64,000 nucleotides of DNA from Chlorella sorokiniana (GCA_025917655.1 CP084611.1:4836001-4900000), one strand, 5' to 3'. Positions 31,819 through 45,500 are shown, counted from the stretch's first letter. Program-made: numbers and translations. The notes: generated from the sequence alone by a model not told the origin.

Positions 31819-34702
31819 ATGGCTGGACGGGTGGGACACCCATCCTTCCCAAGTGCTGGGCCCATTTTGTCCGCCAGGCGAAGAATTCTGCTGCTCATCG
31901 CCTGTGCTGCTCTTATTTGTTGCAGCTTGACGTTCAGGTGCGCGGCTTCGCATAGCAAGGAGGCTTTCAAGCGGGGGAGGCGCTTGTGCTGCCTGGCCGC
32001 TGTCGACTGTGCAGCAGCCCTTACCAGCCCATGTCAGCCGCTTGCCAATTGTGCTGCCCTTGCCCGCAGGGAGTCGGACACGCACGTAGTGTGGCGGTTC
32101 AAGCTGCAGACGCAGGTGCTTACGGCGAAGCGGTTGCCACCGCCGCCGCTCCCGAGGCGCTCGCCCATGCATTCGCGGTGGTCACTCCCACAGCCGACCA
32201 CCGCCACGAGCTCGTCAAAGGCATGCGCGCCTGGCGCAGGGTGAGACCTGCCTCTTGCCTGCACTGCAAGCGCACAGCTGGAGCAGCCGGCTGAGGGGGC
32301 GTCAACCAGCCGCAGCTGCCAGTCAACCAGCCGCAGCTGCCAGCCTGCTGCATGTTCCTACGCTTGCTGCCGTGCCAGCGGGCGTTCTGACTGCGTGCAC
32401 AACTTCTGCACCATCTTCTGCCGATACATCTGCCATGCCCCAGAGCTGCAGACCTCCCCTGCATTTCGACGCTCTTGCTGCTGCGGTCGCCTTCAGGCGT
32501 GCGCCCTTCAACCCACACCCATGGGCGTAGTGCTTTCTTGCTTGCTTGCTTTCTTTCTTGCAGGGCGTGCGCACGCTGGTCCTGACCAACGCCACGGGGC
32601 GGCCCTGGAGCGGGAGCAGGCCGAGGGGCGGCGCCACCGCGAGCGCTGGGTCCACTTCCCGACGTGCCTGGCTTTGACGTGACCAACAAGTCGGGCGACC
32701 TGCGGGCGGCGGTTGGCCCCGCCCTGGCCACCGCCCAGCTGGGCACCTTCCGCTGGCTGCTGTACAGCGACGTGAGCGCGCCGCCGCAGCTCCGCACTGT
32801 CCAGCAGCTGCACAGCTGCGCGCTGCCGAGCCAGCTGCGGGGACACCTTGCTTCATCGAATGTGTCAAAGTGTTGAGGGTGGTTGCCCATGCGCTGCCCT
32901 TTGCCACGCTCACGCAGGACGACGTGGCTTTCTTCTGGCCTGGCCTGCTGCGCATGCTGGCTGGCCTGGACCCGGACGACCCGTACTTCATTTCGGGTGC
33001 GGTACAGTTGGGGGTTTGGGATTCATGATGGTTCAAGGAAAGGGGCGGCACTCGGTTCCCCTTGTTTTCCATTGTCTTTGCGCTTCCCTCCCGCCTCTTT
33101 TCTTTATTCAACAAAAGCTTGGCAGCGCTGGCTGCTGGCTGGTGAGCGCCGCCAAGCCGCTTGGCCGCTCAACGCCCGAGCGGCCCACCGCCCTCCAACC
33201 CCCCTCGGGCCACTGCCTGAAAGAGCAGGGCGTTGCACCCATGGCTGCACCGCGGGTGCACCGCTCAGCGGTGGGAGCTTGCCTGTTGCCAGGCTGACTT
33301 ACCAGGCTGAGCTACCGTGCTGCCCGCAGACAGCTACTGGAGCCGGTGGTCGGAAGGCGAGGCGGCGAGGGCTCGGCAGCTCGGCCAGGTGTTCAACGGC
33401 ACCCGCAACTCGCAGCCGCCCAAGCCGGACCAGCCGCGCTGCCTGCCGTGCACCTTCAAGAGCAGCGGTGCGCCCCACGCGGCGCTGCCAGGAGCCGGGG
33501 GTGGTGGCCCCTGCTGCTGTGGCGCTGCCCTGCCTACATTTGCTTGCCTGATTGAGCAGCAGCCAGTGCAGTCTGTGACTTACGTAACCTACTTACCTAA
33601 CCCTTGTCATCTCCCAATCAACAGGGATCGACCTGAAGAAAGCCCATGCCTTCAAGACTTGCCGCTGCAGCGCCGCCGCCATGACCGCCGCCTTCAAAGG
33701 CCTGCTGACGGGGCGCAACCAGTGGCGGGACTTCCCAGCCAGCCCGCCGGTGGGTGTGCCTGCCGCTGCCGCCGGACTTGATTTGCACCGACAGCTGTGT
33801 GTGCAGCGCTGACCCCGCTTGCTCTGTTCAGGGACATCGCTGCGCCGCTTGCATGCAGATCAACTCCATAGACGGTGCTGGCGGCGCCGTCCTCAGCGCC
33901 GGCCTGCTGCGTCGCGTGGATCCGCAGCTCTACACCTCGTGCATTGCGGGCAGGGAGGCGGCAGCGGCGGGCCCGCCACCTGCGGCGGCGGCGACTGCCT
34001 GCTCACAGCCTGCCTATGGCACCAAGGCAGGCGGCGCCGCGCATCCGGCTGCGCTGAGCCGCAGCTGCGCTGAACCGCCTGGTTGCGCTGAGCCGCCCAC
34101 TGCACAGCAGTGGCGGCCGGATGCGGTGCATGTTATCAAGCCGCAGAGGGCAGCTTGCAAACTTGCACATGCTCAGACTGTTGCATGAAGTTCTGGCGCC
34201 GCGTGTGTTGCAGGCTTTGGGTACACCGACCCCGGCTTCCAGCTGCGCCACGCCGACCTGCGGCCAGACCTCTTCCTGTTCAATGGCGCCAACAGCGACT
34301 GGCAGCAAGTGCGTTTGCAAGGGTGGTCTGGGGATGCTGGGTGGGGAGGTCAGCAGGCAGCTCCTGGTTGGTTTAGAAGGGTGGGCGACAGCTTTGCAGG
34401 GCTGCTTACATGCCTGTGCAGTGGTGCCAGCAGCGCCGTCCCTCGCTGCAGCAACCCGCATTTCCTTCCCGTGCAATGCAGGTGGCCAGCTGGGCGGCCG
34501 ATGCGCTGACGGGCGCCTGCTCGGGCAACTGCTCCCGCCTCTGGCTCGACAGCATGGTGTCGGTGCACACGGGGGCGCCAACATGACAGACTATGCAGCG
34601 GAGGGGGCGCGGGTGGGCGCCTTCCTGAGCCTCATGTCCCTCTACGCCGCCGCGGGGCCGCCGCTCGAAGAGCTTGCGCAGCATCTCTTGGGTGTGCATT
34701 GA
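31819..34702 (+). CDS. Fringe-like (GT31/DUF604-type) glycosyltransferase, type II membrane protein
   Basis: Exons 31819-31937, 32070-32240, 32564-32771, 32918-32996, 33330-33467, 33625-33749, 33832-34026, 34214-34308 and 34482-34702, about 450 residues. Exon 1 encodes a short cytosolic tail and signal anchor (ARRRILLLIACAALICCSLT). The catalytic domain follows: AFAVVTPTADHRHELVKGMR, VRTLVLTNATG, RWVHFPDVPGFDVTNKSGD, FRWLLYSDDDVAFF (the DXD metal/nucleotide-sugar site), GAGGAVLSAGLLRRVDP (the fringe GGAG-like loop) and GGGDCLLTACLWHQG. It would act in the Golgi, adding a sugar to glycoproteins or wall glycans; donor and acceptor are unknown. Runs 32596-32599 and 32658-32660 each need one base, and another correction is needed after the TSCIAG segment near 33945. 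The exon ending 34026 uses a GC donor. The exon 1/2 phase is off by one as written. Confidence 0.75.
32301..32342 (+). repeat. 21-bp perfect tandem duplication in an intron
   Basis: Two adjacent identical copies beginning GTCAACCAGCCGCAGCTG, in the glycosyltransferase intron 32241-32563. Confidence 0.9.
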
Positions 34703-35389
34703 GGCCGGCCCAAGGCCCCGAGAACGAACTCATCACTTATCTTAGAATAAAACCTACTTTTGGATTGGCAGCACTGCAACCATTGCCGGCTTTATTCAAG
34801 GGCGGTGCATCACCTGTGAAAGTACTCTCTGTGGCACCTGCCTGCTAGTTGAATTGCTACCTGTTCTACCAGTCTGTTTCCAACTACAGTCTGTTTCCAA
34901 CCATATTCACACCCACATCTGCTGCCCAATCCTATTATTCTGTCCCCTTATGAATCCTTTGAGGAGGCCGGCTGGCTGCCGCTGGCCGGAAGCTCCGCTG
35001 CTAGCCGCCAGCATTCCCCGCCGTCCAGCGCGCTCCTTTTGTCTCACAGATTGCAAGTTTTACTCTCAAATGATAACCTCCAATCCACTGATTGCCGCTG
35101 CCAGTCCGCATTTCAAGTCTGGCACAGCATGTTTCTGCAGATGTGCCCAGCGCTGTGCCAACAATGTGCCGCTTGTCGATTTCACATCGAGGAGTGCCTC
35201 ACTCTCACAAACACGTGGCTATTTGATTGAGACAGCAGTTCCTGTGCTGCGTCACAGTGGTATGCGATGTCACCATGTGCTGCAGCTTGACATCCAGGGG
35301 CAGTGCAGCGGCACAGGCGGCAGAGCGGCACAGCATGGCAAAGCACGCATTTACTTCGCAACGCCGCTGCTGTTGTCGCCTTGAACGCA
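34703..35389. other. Intergenic gap between same-strand genes
   Basis: Lower in GC than flanking exons, with a C/T-rich 3' flank after the glycosyltransferase stop. A short tandem repeat of CAGTCTGTTTCCAAC lies near 34870-34902. No gene is seen. Confidence 0.4.
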
Positions 35390-36021
35390 ATGCCGCAGAA
35401 AGGAATCCACCCGCTGTTGAACACCCTGCGGGTGGTCATGCGCAATGGCGCATCTTTCACCATCCAGACAACAATGCGGCGCTCGGCGCCCTACATACTG
35501 CAAGTGGTGAGTCTGAAATCTAAGGGACGCAGGTCAAGGCCGCGAAGCTCCGGTTCAGGCTAGGCTCTTGCCGTGCTGCTTCTGGGCGTAAGGGCTTTGA
35601 GTCCCTCCCATCATGGTCTTATCAATAGCTTGGGTGGCATGTGGCCACGATGACTGTTCAAGTGCCGGTGCTACCGCTCGCCGCTGAACCGCCGTCGCTC
35701 TCGACACTTCAGGACACCACAACAAATCCAGTCTACACGGGGGAGTCTTCAGGCTTGAGCTTTGAAGACAAGCACACGCAGGTGTGGTTCGCAGACCGGG
35801 GCATTGCTTCCCTTCTAGTCAGTAGCTTTGTTCTGGAAGAGCAGCATACCACGAGGGCGCCCCATCGCTGCCGCCTCGATTTGCCCATCGATTTGCGTGT
35901 CTGATTGATTCTGCAGGCAGTGATGTCGCGTTATGAAGGCTTCATTGCGGAAGATGCGGCTAGCAAGGAGGTGCCAGAAGCAGCGGCCAGCAGCAGCAGC
36001 AGCAAGCAAACGAACAAGTGA
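35390..36021 (+). CDS. Mitochondrial ribosomal protein bL31m
   Basis: Three exons: 35390-35506, 35713-35781 and 35917-36021, about 96 residues, all in frame without correction. It begins MPQKGIHPLLNTLRVVMRNG, the KGIHP start seen in bacterial and organellar L31, followed by FTIQTTMRRSAPYILQV, TTTNPVYTGE (equivalent to the HPFWTG segment) and VMSRYEGF (equivalent to the RFxRRYG end). The zinc-ribbon Cys residues of some bacterial L31 are absent. The C-terminus adds a Ser/Ala-rich tail. It is a large-subunit protein at the intersubunit bridge of organellar ribosomes. Mitochondrial rather than plastid assignment rests on similarity to the plant mitochondrial form and is tentative. Confidence 0.78.
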
Positions 36022-36500
36022 CCACAGCTGCCTCTTGTACCAAAAACCTGTTTCCCCCTGTACTTCTCACTTCTCATTGCCTCCCTACGTCAATCTTATC
36101 AATGCGACCCCCATTCACAGTGATTTCCAGCCGGCCCGCCATGCCCTGCTCTTCCTCAGCTACTTTCTCTGGGGGCTGTTCCGCCGCTTGCGCCCCTGCC
36201 GCGGTTGCTGTAGGTGTCCCCCTGCAACCCTGCTGCAGCCTGCCCCTGTGCTTTGCACCTTCTGGTGGGCGGCAGCTCTTTGCGTGACATCGACCACCTT
36301 CTGCAAGAAGCGCATTGATGGCTTCAGGTTTCGGGGCCGAAACAACATCGGAAGGAAACACAGCATCATGCCTGTGCGCCTGTGTGATTGCTGCCAAATG
36401 CATCCGAGCGGGCAGTCTTGTCATGGAGGAAGCCAGCCATGCCCGCGCTCTGAAAATGCCGCGAGCAGCCGGCCCGGCCTGCGCCCTGTTTCAGCTGCTC
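36022..36500. other. Convergent intergenic region
   Basis: Lies between bL31m (+) and the ABCC gene (-). Minus-strand open frames here (such as 36074-36424) show no family features. It presumably holds two 3' UTRs. The true 3' end of the ABCC gene may lie a little above or below 36501. Confidence 0.35.
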
Positions 36501-39500
36501 TCAGCAGTGCTGTGTCGCTTGCAGCGATCCTCCACTATGCTCCCAGCTTCCATCACCACCACTGCAGCGGAAGTTGGACCATGGCGTGATCTGAAGGCAT
36601 GAGAGCCGTGCCAGCTGTGCCGGCGGCAAGAGCTCGCACTTGTCAGAGCCAAGGCACAGCCAGAGGTGCCCCATCTGCACAAGTGCCCAGCTGCACACAG
36701 AGCGCCCCCAGCCCAGCTCACCCCTGCTGCACCCCGCAATTGTGCTCTGCCGGTGCGCAACCTCGATGATGGTGCAGCCGGCCAGGTGGCGCCGCACAAC
36801 CTGCGGGGGAAGCAGTGACGGCGCAGGCGGCGTCATGTACGGGGCTGAGACGACAAGAGGAGTGAAGAGGTCACTGACAAGGGGCGCGCTGCCATCCGTG
36901 CACGCTACAAGAGCTGCAGCCTCAGCGTGCCGGTCCTGCGCTTCTGAACCCTCGCCTTTTTGCAAGGCAGCCAGGGTGGCAAGGCAGCAGGGATGGCAAG
37001 GCAGCAAGGGCAGCGGAAAATGATAGCAGCGCAGCTGCTGAGCGCATGGCCTGCAGCCTTGCTTGCCTCGTGCATCGCCTCCGCTGTGCCGGGATCCACC
37101 GAGGAGGTTGCCTCATCCAACAGCAGCAGACGGGGCCGGCGCAGCAGCACCCTCGCGAGCGCCAGCAGCTGGCGCTGCCCGTGCGACAGCGCGGCGGCCC
37201 CCTCACGCAGGAGCAGGGCGAGCACGCGGCGCTGCAGCTGCTCGCTGTCGCCAGGGGGCTGCAGGCTGCCCTGCTGCGCTGCAGCCACTGCGTCGCTCCC
37301 AGCAGCAGCTACGCTAGCGTCCATGGCTGGATCCGCGCCGCCGGGCAGCTGAGCGAGCAGGGCGTGCCACAGTGCTGCTGCGCTCAGAGCGGCCGCCAGC
37401 TCAGCGGGGGTGTGCCGCCCCAGCGGGTCCAGATTCTCCGCAACCGAGCCCTCAAACACAAACGGCTGCTGCGGTACCACGCCTGCGTCAGCACGCCACA
37501 GCCGGGCAGTGGGGAGGGCAGGAATGCCGCTCCTCATGAGGCGTTCCGACGCATCAGCACGCGAGCAGCGCAGGAGCAGCAACAGTGACGCAAAATGGGC
37601 GTACTGCCCAGGGTGAGGGGGACGCAGCAGCACAGCAGGCTTGCCTATGGCTGCCCGCAGCTGCCGTAGGGCGTGCCTGCGACGTCTCGGCCGTCTACCA
37701 GCACCCGCCCGCCCGCCAGCGGCGTCAGCCGCAGCAGCGCCGCCAGCAGCGAGCTCTTGCCGGCGCCGGTGCGGCCGCAGATGCCCACGTGGCTGCCTGC
37801 AGCCACCTCCAGGCTCACCCCGAAGCACCCAGGGGCTCGCACTGCTGCCGCCGCCGCTGCCGCCGTTGGCTGTCGGCGGGCCCCCACCGTCGCCGCTGCG
37901 GTTGGTTGATGCGCAGCCGCCCCTGCTGCTGCTTAGACCTGTGGCTGCGGTACACCCCGGAGACCACGGCTCGTACCGCAGCCACACATTCTCAAACACG
38001 ACGTGCCCGCTGTGCAGCCAGCCGTCACGCCCCCGCTGCTCAAGGCGGCCGGAGGCGGCAGCAGCGGCGTCGCCGCCTCGAGGTCTGTCCCGGGTGCAGC
38101 CGCCGGCTTGGAGGCGGTTCGAGAAACTTTTTCATGCGCTGCAGAAGCTGCACTGAAGCCGTATTTGGTGGCATGCCTGGCAGTATTGGAGCTATTGGTA
38201 CCGCTGGCACCGCCTCCCCAATCAAGGTACTGGAAGACCCGTTCCGCGGCCACCATCTCCTGCTCTGCACCGGAGATGCGAGCAGCTTTGCGATGTCAAT
38301 GTAAGGCGTAAAAGCTCGCATGGTTGTAACCAGCGGGCCGGAGCAGAAGGTTGGGCCCAGCCGCTGCTGCGCACCTGTTTCGGCAGAGGATGTGAGCAGG
38401 CCGCTGAGCAGGCCTGTGATAGGCAGGACGTATGACAGGCTGAGGCCCACGAGCCCTGCAGCCATGCCGCCGCCGATGCTACTGACGCTGCCAACCCCCG
38501 CAGCCGCAAGCCCGGCTCCCGCCCATGGCAGCGTGCCCGCGTGTTCCGCCACCGCCGCGCCGGCCACCGCGGCGGCCAGCGCTGCCGCCAGCAGCTGCAG
38601 TCTCAGGGCCAGCCAGCTGCCAGCTGCAGCGGACGCAACCGACGCGCGCTGCTGCGCCGCCTGAGCCGCCAGCGCGGCGGCCAGGAACTGCGGCTGCGCT
38701 GCGGAGGCTCGGATGGTGGGCCCGCCACTGAGCGCCTCTGCATGGGCACATAAGAGTCGGCCCCCTCACGCTCTCAGAGCGACGCTTGAAGGCAGCTCAA
38801 GACAGGCGTTGATTCCAACACTTGTGAAAAGCCAAGGCAGGCCCCATGCTTGATGCCTTGGTGCAAGCTGGACATCAATGCAGCCAAGCAGGCCCCACAC
38901 GCCCCCCAGACCACCCAACTCAAAGGTAAGGGTGATGGACAGCAGAGGTGCAATACAGTGCATTTCCCCACCCGCAAAGGCGGTGTAGACCGGCGACCGC
39001 GCCACCGCCTCCAGCCGCCGTAGCTCCCGGCTGGTGGCGCGATAGTACCGCTGCAGGCCGCGGTACAGTAGCGCCAGCGGCGGCAGCAGCGCCAGCACCA
39101 GCGGCTGAGGGTGTGTTTTCGGGCGGGGAGAAGGGAGGGGAGGGACGCGTCAAGTGCTCAGCAAGCTGCAGAGCCCCTGTGCAAACCAGAGCAGCGGGTC
39201 CTTGAACCCCAAACCAGGCTGCCCTTCCGGCCTGCCCCGCCGAGCTTGCTGGCTGGGAACAAAAAGCTGGGCGCTGCCGCGGGCACCTGAGTGAAGCACA
39301 GCACGGCCGCCACCCCCGCCAGGCTGGCGACATTTGCCAGCAGGATGTTGAGGATGAAGGGAAGGGAGTCATCCACGGTGGCTACAGGGGAGGAGGGAGA
39401 CGGGAGGGCACAGGGGCTCACACACTCATGAGGCGCCGAAGCAAGCAGCTGCCTTGCACAGCGCATGGAAACACAGGGGTGGCAGCTGGGGCAGCGGCGC

Positions 39501-42500
39501 AGTCAGGACACGCCGCCCGGCGCTGCGGGCAAGGGGCGCCACAGGTCCCAGCCAACGACGCACGCTCAAATCAAATCGCATGCCCTTCAAACCCATTGCT
39601 TTAGCCACCTGTGTCGGACGAAAAGCGGTTGAGCACTCTGCCCTGCGGCGTTGCATCGAAAAACGCCAGCGGCAGCTCCAGCACTGATGCCAGAAGCTGC
39701 TCGTGCACGTACTGCGAGTTATGGGGGGGGGGGGGGGCGGTTGCAGCGATGGCAAGCATTCACTCGGGGTGCCGGTGTCTGATTGCGGCCGGTAGGCGGA
39801 GATGTGTGGTGGGTGGCCGGTAATGGGTGATAGGCGGTAGTAAGGCTTGCGCAGCAAACCGCGCTCGAGTCAGAGCAGGGCCGAGGATCCCTAGGCACCT
39901 CATCCACAGACGGAAGCAGCTCCTCCGACCGCGTTGAGTCGAGCGGCTGGATCTTTTGCGTGTCAAGTGCAGCGCAAGAACGGCATGCGTGGCTCACCCT
40001 CGCCGCCACCAGCCCGCCCTTGGCAAAGGAGAAGGCTCGGGCCAGCGTGAAGAGCGAGTTGGCGGCGGCGATTGCCAGCAGCACTGCCAAGTAGAAACGG
40101 ACGGAAGGATCCAACGTGTTGGTGCCGCGGCTGCTGCGCCCGCTGCTGTTGCCGTCCCTACCGCTGCTGCTGCTGCCGCTGACGCTGCTGACGGCTGCTG
40201 TGCCATCGAGAACTGCAGAACGCGGGAGGGGCAGGCATGTGAGGGGCGAGAGGTGGCGCCCATCCGCCGCGGAGCCCGCGCCGCCGCTGCAGGAGGGGTG
40301 GAGAAGCGCCATGCCAAGGCTGCCAGCTGTTGTGCTGCCGTCAGGGCTTGTTGGCTGCGCCTGAGAGACCCAGTGTGAGAGCCAGAGGTCGCTGCCGTTG
40401 CGGCTGGCCTGCAGGGCGGGCCGACAAGAGCGGGGACGGGCATTCAGTGAGGCGAGCGCAGTCAGTTTGCCTGTTCTTGGACAGGCCGTCTCCTGGCTCA
40501 ACAAGGACGAGGGGCAGGGCAGGGTGCGCAGGCCAGTGTGCTGCCTGCTGCGCCCAGCGAGGCGAAAGGCGCCCGAGCGATGCTGCGATGTTTGCTTGCC
40601 TGCATGAGCAGCAGCGACAGCAGGATGACAGTCGCCCAGCCCCAGCCCGTGGCGGCGGCATAGCGCTGGTAAACCTCCAGCCGCACGTGGCCCTGCTGCC
40701 GCTCCTCCTTCGCCTGCTGCTGCTCCGATGCCGCTTGCGCATCTGCGCCAGCAGCAGCACCCGCCGTGGCCTCCGCCACCTGACCGTCCACCGCAGCGCT
40801 GTCGTTCACGTCGCCGGCGCGCAACTCGTTGCATGCTTCTGCTGCTGCGCGTTGGCGGGCAGCGGCAGCGTTGCCTGGCTGTACCCGCACGGTGGCCACC
40901 GTGCCGCCCGCCATGTCAACCACCCAGTCTGCGGCCTCCAGCAGCAGCGGGTGGTGGGTGGTGACCACGACCGTCGGCGCCTGCCTCCTCTGCTTTCCGC
41001 GCTCCCCCAGCTTCCCTCTAGCTGCTCTGGTGGCACCGCTGCCAGCCGGCCATCAGCCCCTCCTCGGCCCCCTCGCCGCTGGCCGCTCCGCCCTCGCCGC
41101 ACTCGCCGCGCGCTGTGCCCCACAGCATCGGGCCCAGCAGGGCGTGGCGCAGGATCCAGGCCGCCACTCTGGCATCCACCGACGCCAGGCAGTCGTCCAG
41201 GACCAGCACGTCGGGAGCCTGTCAGGCAGATTGGCAGCATCTCAGGAGCCGTGCGGTCACGATGGATGACATTCATTGGCAGGTCACTCCAACGACTCGA
41301 ACGTCGGCGTTACTGGCAGCAGTGCTGCACCCCAGCAGCGGCGTGGCGCCAGCAGCAGCAGCAGCAGCAGCAGCTGGGCGAAAAGCTTCTGGAGCGGCTT
41401 GCACCCACGGCTGCCTCTCGGCTGCACCGGCTTGCCTGGTACAGGGCGCGTGCCAGGGCCAGCCGCGCACGCTGCCCGCCGCTCAGCGTGGACCCAGCGC
41501 CGCCGACTGCAGGCACGCCAGCGGGCGAAGCCACGTGTCAGTGGCAGGCCGCCCGCTGCTGAATGAGCAGAGGAACGTAAGGCAAGCAAGGAAGCCTGGC
41601 AAAGCGCTGCACAAAGAGCAGAGCCAGCACCTTGCCCGCTTGACCTCGGGCGCATGAAGCGGGCTGTGCTGGCAGCTGGTCCCTGGGCTGGCTGTCAGCC
41701 CCCACGCTGCCCAGGCAGCTTCCGGGCAGCTCCTTGGCTCACCGAGGGTCTGGTCCCCGGCCGGCATCTCGCGCAGGTCTGGCAGCAGCGCACAGGCATG
41801 CAGTACGGCTTGGTACCGCACCGCATCGTACCGCCTGCCCAGCAGCACATTCTCTCTGCACAGGGGAGGGGCAGGGGCAGGGTAACGGATGGGAGAGGGA
41901 AGGAGAGGCTGTGGGGTGGGAATGGCCAACATGGGAGGCCATGGGAGGTCAGCAGGACGAGGCTGTGTGCTCCCGTCGTGTGCCTGCTGCGACACGATGT
42001 GCATGCTGTGCATGCTGTGCATGCTGCCGCTCACCGCAGCGTGCCATGCATGACCCAAGGCTCCTGGGGCACAAAGGCAGCGGTGAGCCCTGGCGCTATG
42101 CAGCCGCCCAGTGCGGGCGGCACGCTGTGAGCGCCTGCGGTGCCAGGAGAGTCGCTGCCCGCCGGCAGCATCTCTCCCAGCAGTGCGGCCAGCAAGCTGC
42201 TCTTGCCGCTGCCCACAGGCCCAGTCACAGCCACCAGCAGGCCTGGCGGGACAGCCAGCTCGAGCCCACGCAGCGCAGCGCAGCCTTCCGGCGCCCCGCG
42301 CCCTCCCGCCCCCGTCCCGCTGCCTGCTGCGCCTCAGCAGCCGCAGCGTGCCCGCCACTGCCGCCACTGCCAGCTTCCCATGCGTAGCTGCCAACGATAC
42401 GAATGGCGGCGTCTGCCTCCCCCGCTGCAGCTGCGGACGAGGGTGGGGCGCTCGTGCATCCGGCGGTGGCGGGGTGGGGCGCCCGACGTCTCCGGGCCTT

Positions 42501-45500
42501 GCAAGAAGCCCGAGAGGCGCCGCACCGACACAACCGCTTCCACCACCCTGCGCGTGGAAAACGGAGGAAGAAGGAGGTTGCTTGTGCAGCGCAGCAAAAT
42601 CAAACGCGACCGCAGCATGTCAGCGGTGCGTGTTCCAGAAGAGATAGGGGGCGGGCTGGGCAGCCCTGCCGGGGGCTGTGCCGCTGCCTAGCACGCGAGG
42701 GCCTGGCTTGCACTGCTGCTTTGGATAAACTCGTCTTCCTTCATAAACGCCATCCTTTCCAGCAAGGCAGCAGGCTCACCCGTTTATCACCCAAGGCATC
42801 GAGTTGATGGGTCCAAGCAGCACGCCGAACAGCGCCAGCGAGGTGAACACAACCTGCAGGAGCCGGGCGCATCAACCCCCAAGGCGGTGCGTCAGGCTGG
42901 TACACAGCGGCTGCGGCTGGCATCAACCAGCGCTGCAGGCCGCACTCCCCTCCCAAGCCTGCAGCATGGCAAGCACGTCGCCAGGGGCAGCTCTCCCTGA
43001 GTTTCAATATGCCGTAGCAACACAGAAACATCGCCCAAGCATGCTTTGGCAGCGTGAGCAAGGTGGAGGAGGGGCTGCCTCATGCCTGGGCGGTGAGCGG
43101 CCGCCCCATCAGCGCGTACAGGCCGAAGGTGGCGATGCTGAACAGCAGGCTCGTGGCCGCCCTGCGGGCCCAGCGTGGTGCGCCTGTGTGAGAGCGTGGT
43201 GCGGGTGAGGTGGGGGGCCAGGCACGCTGGCGTGTGGGTGTGTGAGTGTGTGCGTCCGCTCGTTGCTTCGTAATGGAAGTGTGGTGGTTGTGCTGTGAGT
43301 GAGAGTGTGGTGCAGGTGAGGTGTGTGTGTGCATGTGTGTGTGGGTGAGTGGGTGGGTGTGTGTGGGGGGTGGAGGTGGGGGGCGGGCGCGGCGGCGCCA
43401 GAAGGCCTACAAACACACAGCACGGCCTCACCAGAAGTACACGCAGAGCGCATCGAGGTACTTGCGCACCGCCAGGGCCGCCAGCTCGCGCCGCCGCTCC
43501 GCCGCCACCCGCGCCGCCAGCGGCGCCTCCCACGCGTAGCACTTGACCGCCCGTATGCCGCGCAGCACCTCCAGCATCACACGCACGCGCCTGGCAGCAG
43601 CGAAGCAAGGGAAGATGACGGCAAGGAGTGGCAACGCCTTGCTCGGACGCAGGGGAGACGGGCGGGCAGGGCAGCAGCGGGCACAGCAGCGGGCGCAGGT
43701 CCGCCCACGAGCATGAGGCTTTGCGTCTGGCGCAACCTGCATCACTGCATTTCGGGGTACTTCCCGCCCTCGCTGTTGCTGCCGCCTCCCTCTCTGCCAG
43801 ACCGCAACATCCCAGTTGCATTGCCCCAACTCTCCGTCTGCTGTAATCCTGAAACAACATTTCTTCCATGTGGAATCCACTCGTGCTCCTGCCATCGACT
43901 CTGCGATGTCGATTGCGTCGCCCACCTGTCCTTGGCTGTCATCATCTCCACCGACGCCGCCTGGATGCGGCTGGCCAGCCAGCGGTTGACGGGGATCAGC
44001 AGCAGCACCAGGCCCAGCCCCGCAAGGAAAGCGTACTGCACCTGCATGCGGGACGGCGGGCCAGGCGTGGCGGCGACAGCGTCGGGTCGCGACGCCTGGC
44101 ACGGAATACAACGTGCGAACGAGAGGCTGCCCACAACCCCGGCATGAGCCCAGGGGCAGGCTGCCCTGACCCCACCCAGGCTTGCGGGCGGGGCATCACC
44201 TCAAGCATCCATGGCCCCGCAAGACCCCGCCTATGCCCAACCCGAGCCCCCCACACCCACCAGACCCCCACACAGTCGCACACACACGACCACACCGACA
44301 CGCACACCCTTCCAGTCGACCATCCCCCACCCGCACCCCAAGGCACTCCCTCACGCCACCTGCCTGTGTGTAGAGCAGCCACAGGGCGACGCCGATCTGG
44401 GCGGGCAGGCTCCACAGCTCGTGGAAGCTGAGGCACAGGTTGACCAGGCGGTCGGCGTCCACAGACATGAGCGTCTGTGGGCGGTGGGTGGGTGGGTGGG
44501 TGGCTGAGTGGGTGGATGTTCATGCGAATGGCAGCGGTGGCAGGAAAGCTCGGCCGGGGGCGGCTCCGCACCTGCACCCGCCCGCTGCCGGCATGCGCCA
44601 GCGTGGCAGCGTTGACAGCGAGCGCCTTGCGGAAGACGGCGGCGGTGACCGCGGAGCGCAGCTGGCTGGCGATGAGGGACTGGCGGTAGCCGTAGTGGGC
44701 GCCCAGGAAGGCCTGCGGTGGTTGCGGCAGAGCAGGGGTGGCAGGGCGGCAGGGGCAGCGTGGGCAGCAAGTCGGCCTCAGCCCGGCAGGGAGAGCTGCA
44801 GTGGGATCGTCGCCAGCATCGCCGCATCCGGCCCTGCCGCCGTACCTTGAGCAGCAGGCTGGCCGCCAGCAGCGCCGCGCAGCAGTACCCGAACAGCGGG
44901 GCAGCCGTGTCGACCTGCCAGCCGAGGATGCGGATCGGGCGGGCGTCGCCGCCGCGGCTGCTCGGCGGCGCCGCCAGGTGGCGCAGCAGCAGGTTGAGCA
45001 GCATGGGGCCGGCAAAGTTGAGGGCGTCGCCCGCCGCTTTCAGCGCCCCCAGCAGGAGGTAGGGCCAGCCGTAGGCTGCGATGATGGCGCGCAGCAGGGA
45101 GGGCTCGCGGCGGAGCTTGCCCTCCGTCACGGCCCTCTCGCCAGCCCGCGCTTGCTCCTGCGAGTCGCGCAAAGGAATTGGCTCAATGTGGCTCAAAGAA
45201 AGAATACCTTGCAGGGTCAAGCGCTTGTTCTTCAACGAAAGCTCGCTACATGCTCGAGCCACAGCTGCAGGCGGCCCAGCAACCCACCGTCAGCCAGCAC
45301 CGCCACAGCAGGTGCCCGCAGGTCGCAGGCTGCAGCTCGTGTGGCAGGTCAAACATGTCCTCCTGGTTCAGCTGCAACTGGGCGCTGCGCGCCGCAGCAG
45401 CTTCCCAACCCAGCTGAAGGTCAGGGCAGACAGCCAGCTGCGAGAGCCCAGAGGCCCGAGCACCGCAGGTTCACAGCAGACGCCGCCGCCGCCACGATGG

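Noticed and set aside
36074-36424. 116-codon minus-strand open frame between bL31m and ABCC
   Set aside because: No family features or splice context; not enough to call a gene.
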